Assembly (NCBI GenBank): GCA_002506605.1
Contig: DAXX01000058.1
Location: forward strand, 1-6,220
DNA length: 6,220 bases
Direction: 5' to 3'
Origin: Thaumarchaeota archaeon UBA160
GTDB lineage: Archaea; Thermoproteota; Nitrososphaeria; Conexivisphaerales; UBA164
Position numbers and translations under genes: made by a program. Shown here one piece after another: positions 5,700-6,220 of the stretch. Position 1 is the stretch's first letter. Every line of letters starts with the position of its first letter. A model generated the notes under the pieces. That model saw nothing but the letters and a program-made list of their open reading frames with translations, was not told where the DNA came from and made no database searches.

Positions 5700-6220
5700 A
5701 AATACATTGTAACAAAGCAATAATAAAAATATTTGATATTAAGAAGCCAAAAATCTGAGCGTACATTAATATCTACCAGAGGATCGTAGTTTTTCTTTTT
5801 AAAAGTTCTTAAGAATTACTCTACCCTGTTTTTTATTGAAAAGTTTAGTGATAATAATCGAGCCCAAGTACTTGAAAAGTTATCTGTAGAATAAGCCTTT
5901 ATCAAAGCTAATTTTGCTTATTTATGCGTTTTTAATATTCCTTTCAAGAAAAGCTAAGCTTATAATTAGCTCTTGCTTTTTTGATTGCAAAAAGCTCTTA
6001 AAAATAATAACTTCTGCTCATACAAAAAACTGTTTTTAGCCTTGAGCTTTGTTTCATTAACAGCAATCAGTTTGCTTTTGCGGAAATCTCAAGCATTATT
6101 AAAAAACTTTTGCCTAATAAAGAACTGAAGCGTGAGATATTCCTAAATTTTCTGCTATCTGTCACGATTACAGAGATATACAGCAAAAGATCCAATGCTT
6201 TTTCTTTATAGTTTATTACT
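5700..6220 (-). pseudogene. Decayed DDE transposase (IS6/IS240-like), cut by the window edge
   Basis: Minus-strand fragments in shifting frames line up in the order of a DDE transposase. From the right edge they are YKEKALDLLLY; a helix-turn-helix IAENLGISHASVLY (6117-6158); VNETKLKAKNSFLY within 5966-6070, where relatives have VDETK, so the first catalytic Asp is Asn; LAFLERNIKNA (near 5930-5960); FDKGLFYR (5883-5906, compare DKGxWYRWA); then KYLG and FNKKQGRV. Stops interrupt every frame, for example TAG at 6114-6116 and TAA at 5880-5882 in place of the expected Trp. The C-terminal limit near 5700 is uncertain. The N-terminus may lie beyond the window, and terminal repeats were not identified. 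It is clearly inactive. The family is inferred from remembered motif order. Confidence 0.7.

Noticed and set aside
5481..5760. RNase P RNA or SRP RNA behind the tRNA
   Set aside because: The conserved core sequences of those RNAs were looked for by eye and not found.
5518..5766. 82-codon hydrophobic minus-strand frame that might be a membrane protein
   Set aside because: Its hydrophobicity comes from the pyrimidine-rich complement of a purine-rich strand. Its start overlaps the transposase remnant, and no promoter or motif supports it.

Overview
The window looks like AT-rich archaeal chromosome. The evidence is a cofD gene for coenzyme F420 synthesis, a class II tRNA-Ser whose anticodon loop reads correctly only if a short archaeal-type intron is removed, no encoded CCA end, BRE/TATA-like boxes about 26-28 nt before start codons (leaderless-type promoters), and a good Shine-Dalgarno only at an internal operon gene. 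The lineage cannot be fixed from this window.

Left part (1-3332, minus strand): a tight three-gene operon read right to left. It holds tldD (metal-binding subunit of the TldD/TldE protease), tldE/pmbA one base later, then a 125-residue unknown whose ATG directly follows the tldE stop. The unknown resembles the Walker-B half of a RecA/KaiC-like fold without a P-loop. The 238 bases beyond it hold only T-rich, terminator-like tracts.

Middle (3333-3884): a 550-base divergent intergenic region with no convincing full gene. Next to the tldD promoter lies what looks like the right end of an IS200/IS605-type element, preceded on the minus strand by a row of hairpins and a possible last fragment of a TnpB-like protein. 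This is the most interesting part of the window: a possible relic, or still transcribed, TnpB-type guide RNA (reRNA/omegaRNA) without its nuclease.

Right part, plus strand (3885-5427): a HIT-family nucleotide-binding protein, then cofD 16 bases later. cofD appears to have its own promoter inside the end of the HIT gene, using the same 13-base box as tldD. A tRNA-Ser(CGA) with a 14-nt intron follows.

Far right (5428-6220): no intact gene. From about 5700 to the window edge the minus strand carries a decayed DDE transposase, with helix-turn-helix, an altered catalytic block and a DKG-like motif spread over several frames. Two decayed mobile elements therefore flank the conserved HIT-cofD-tRNA block.
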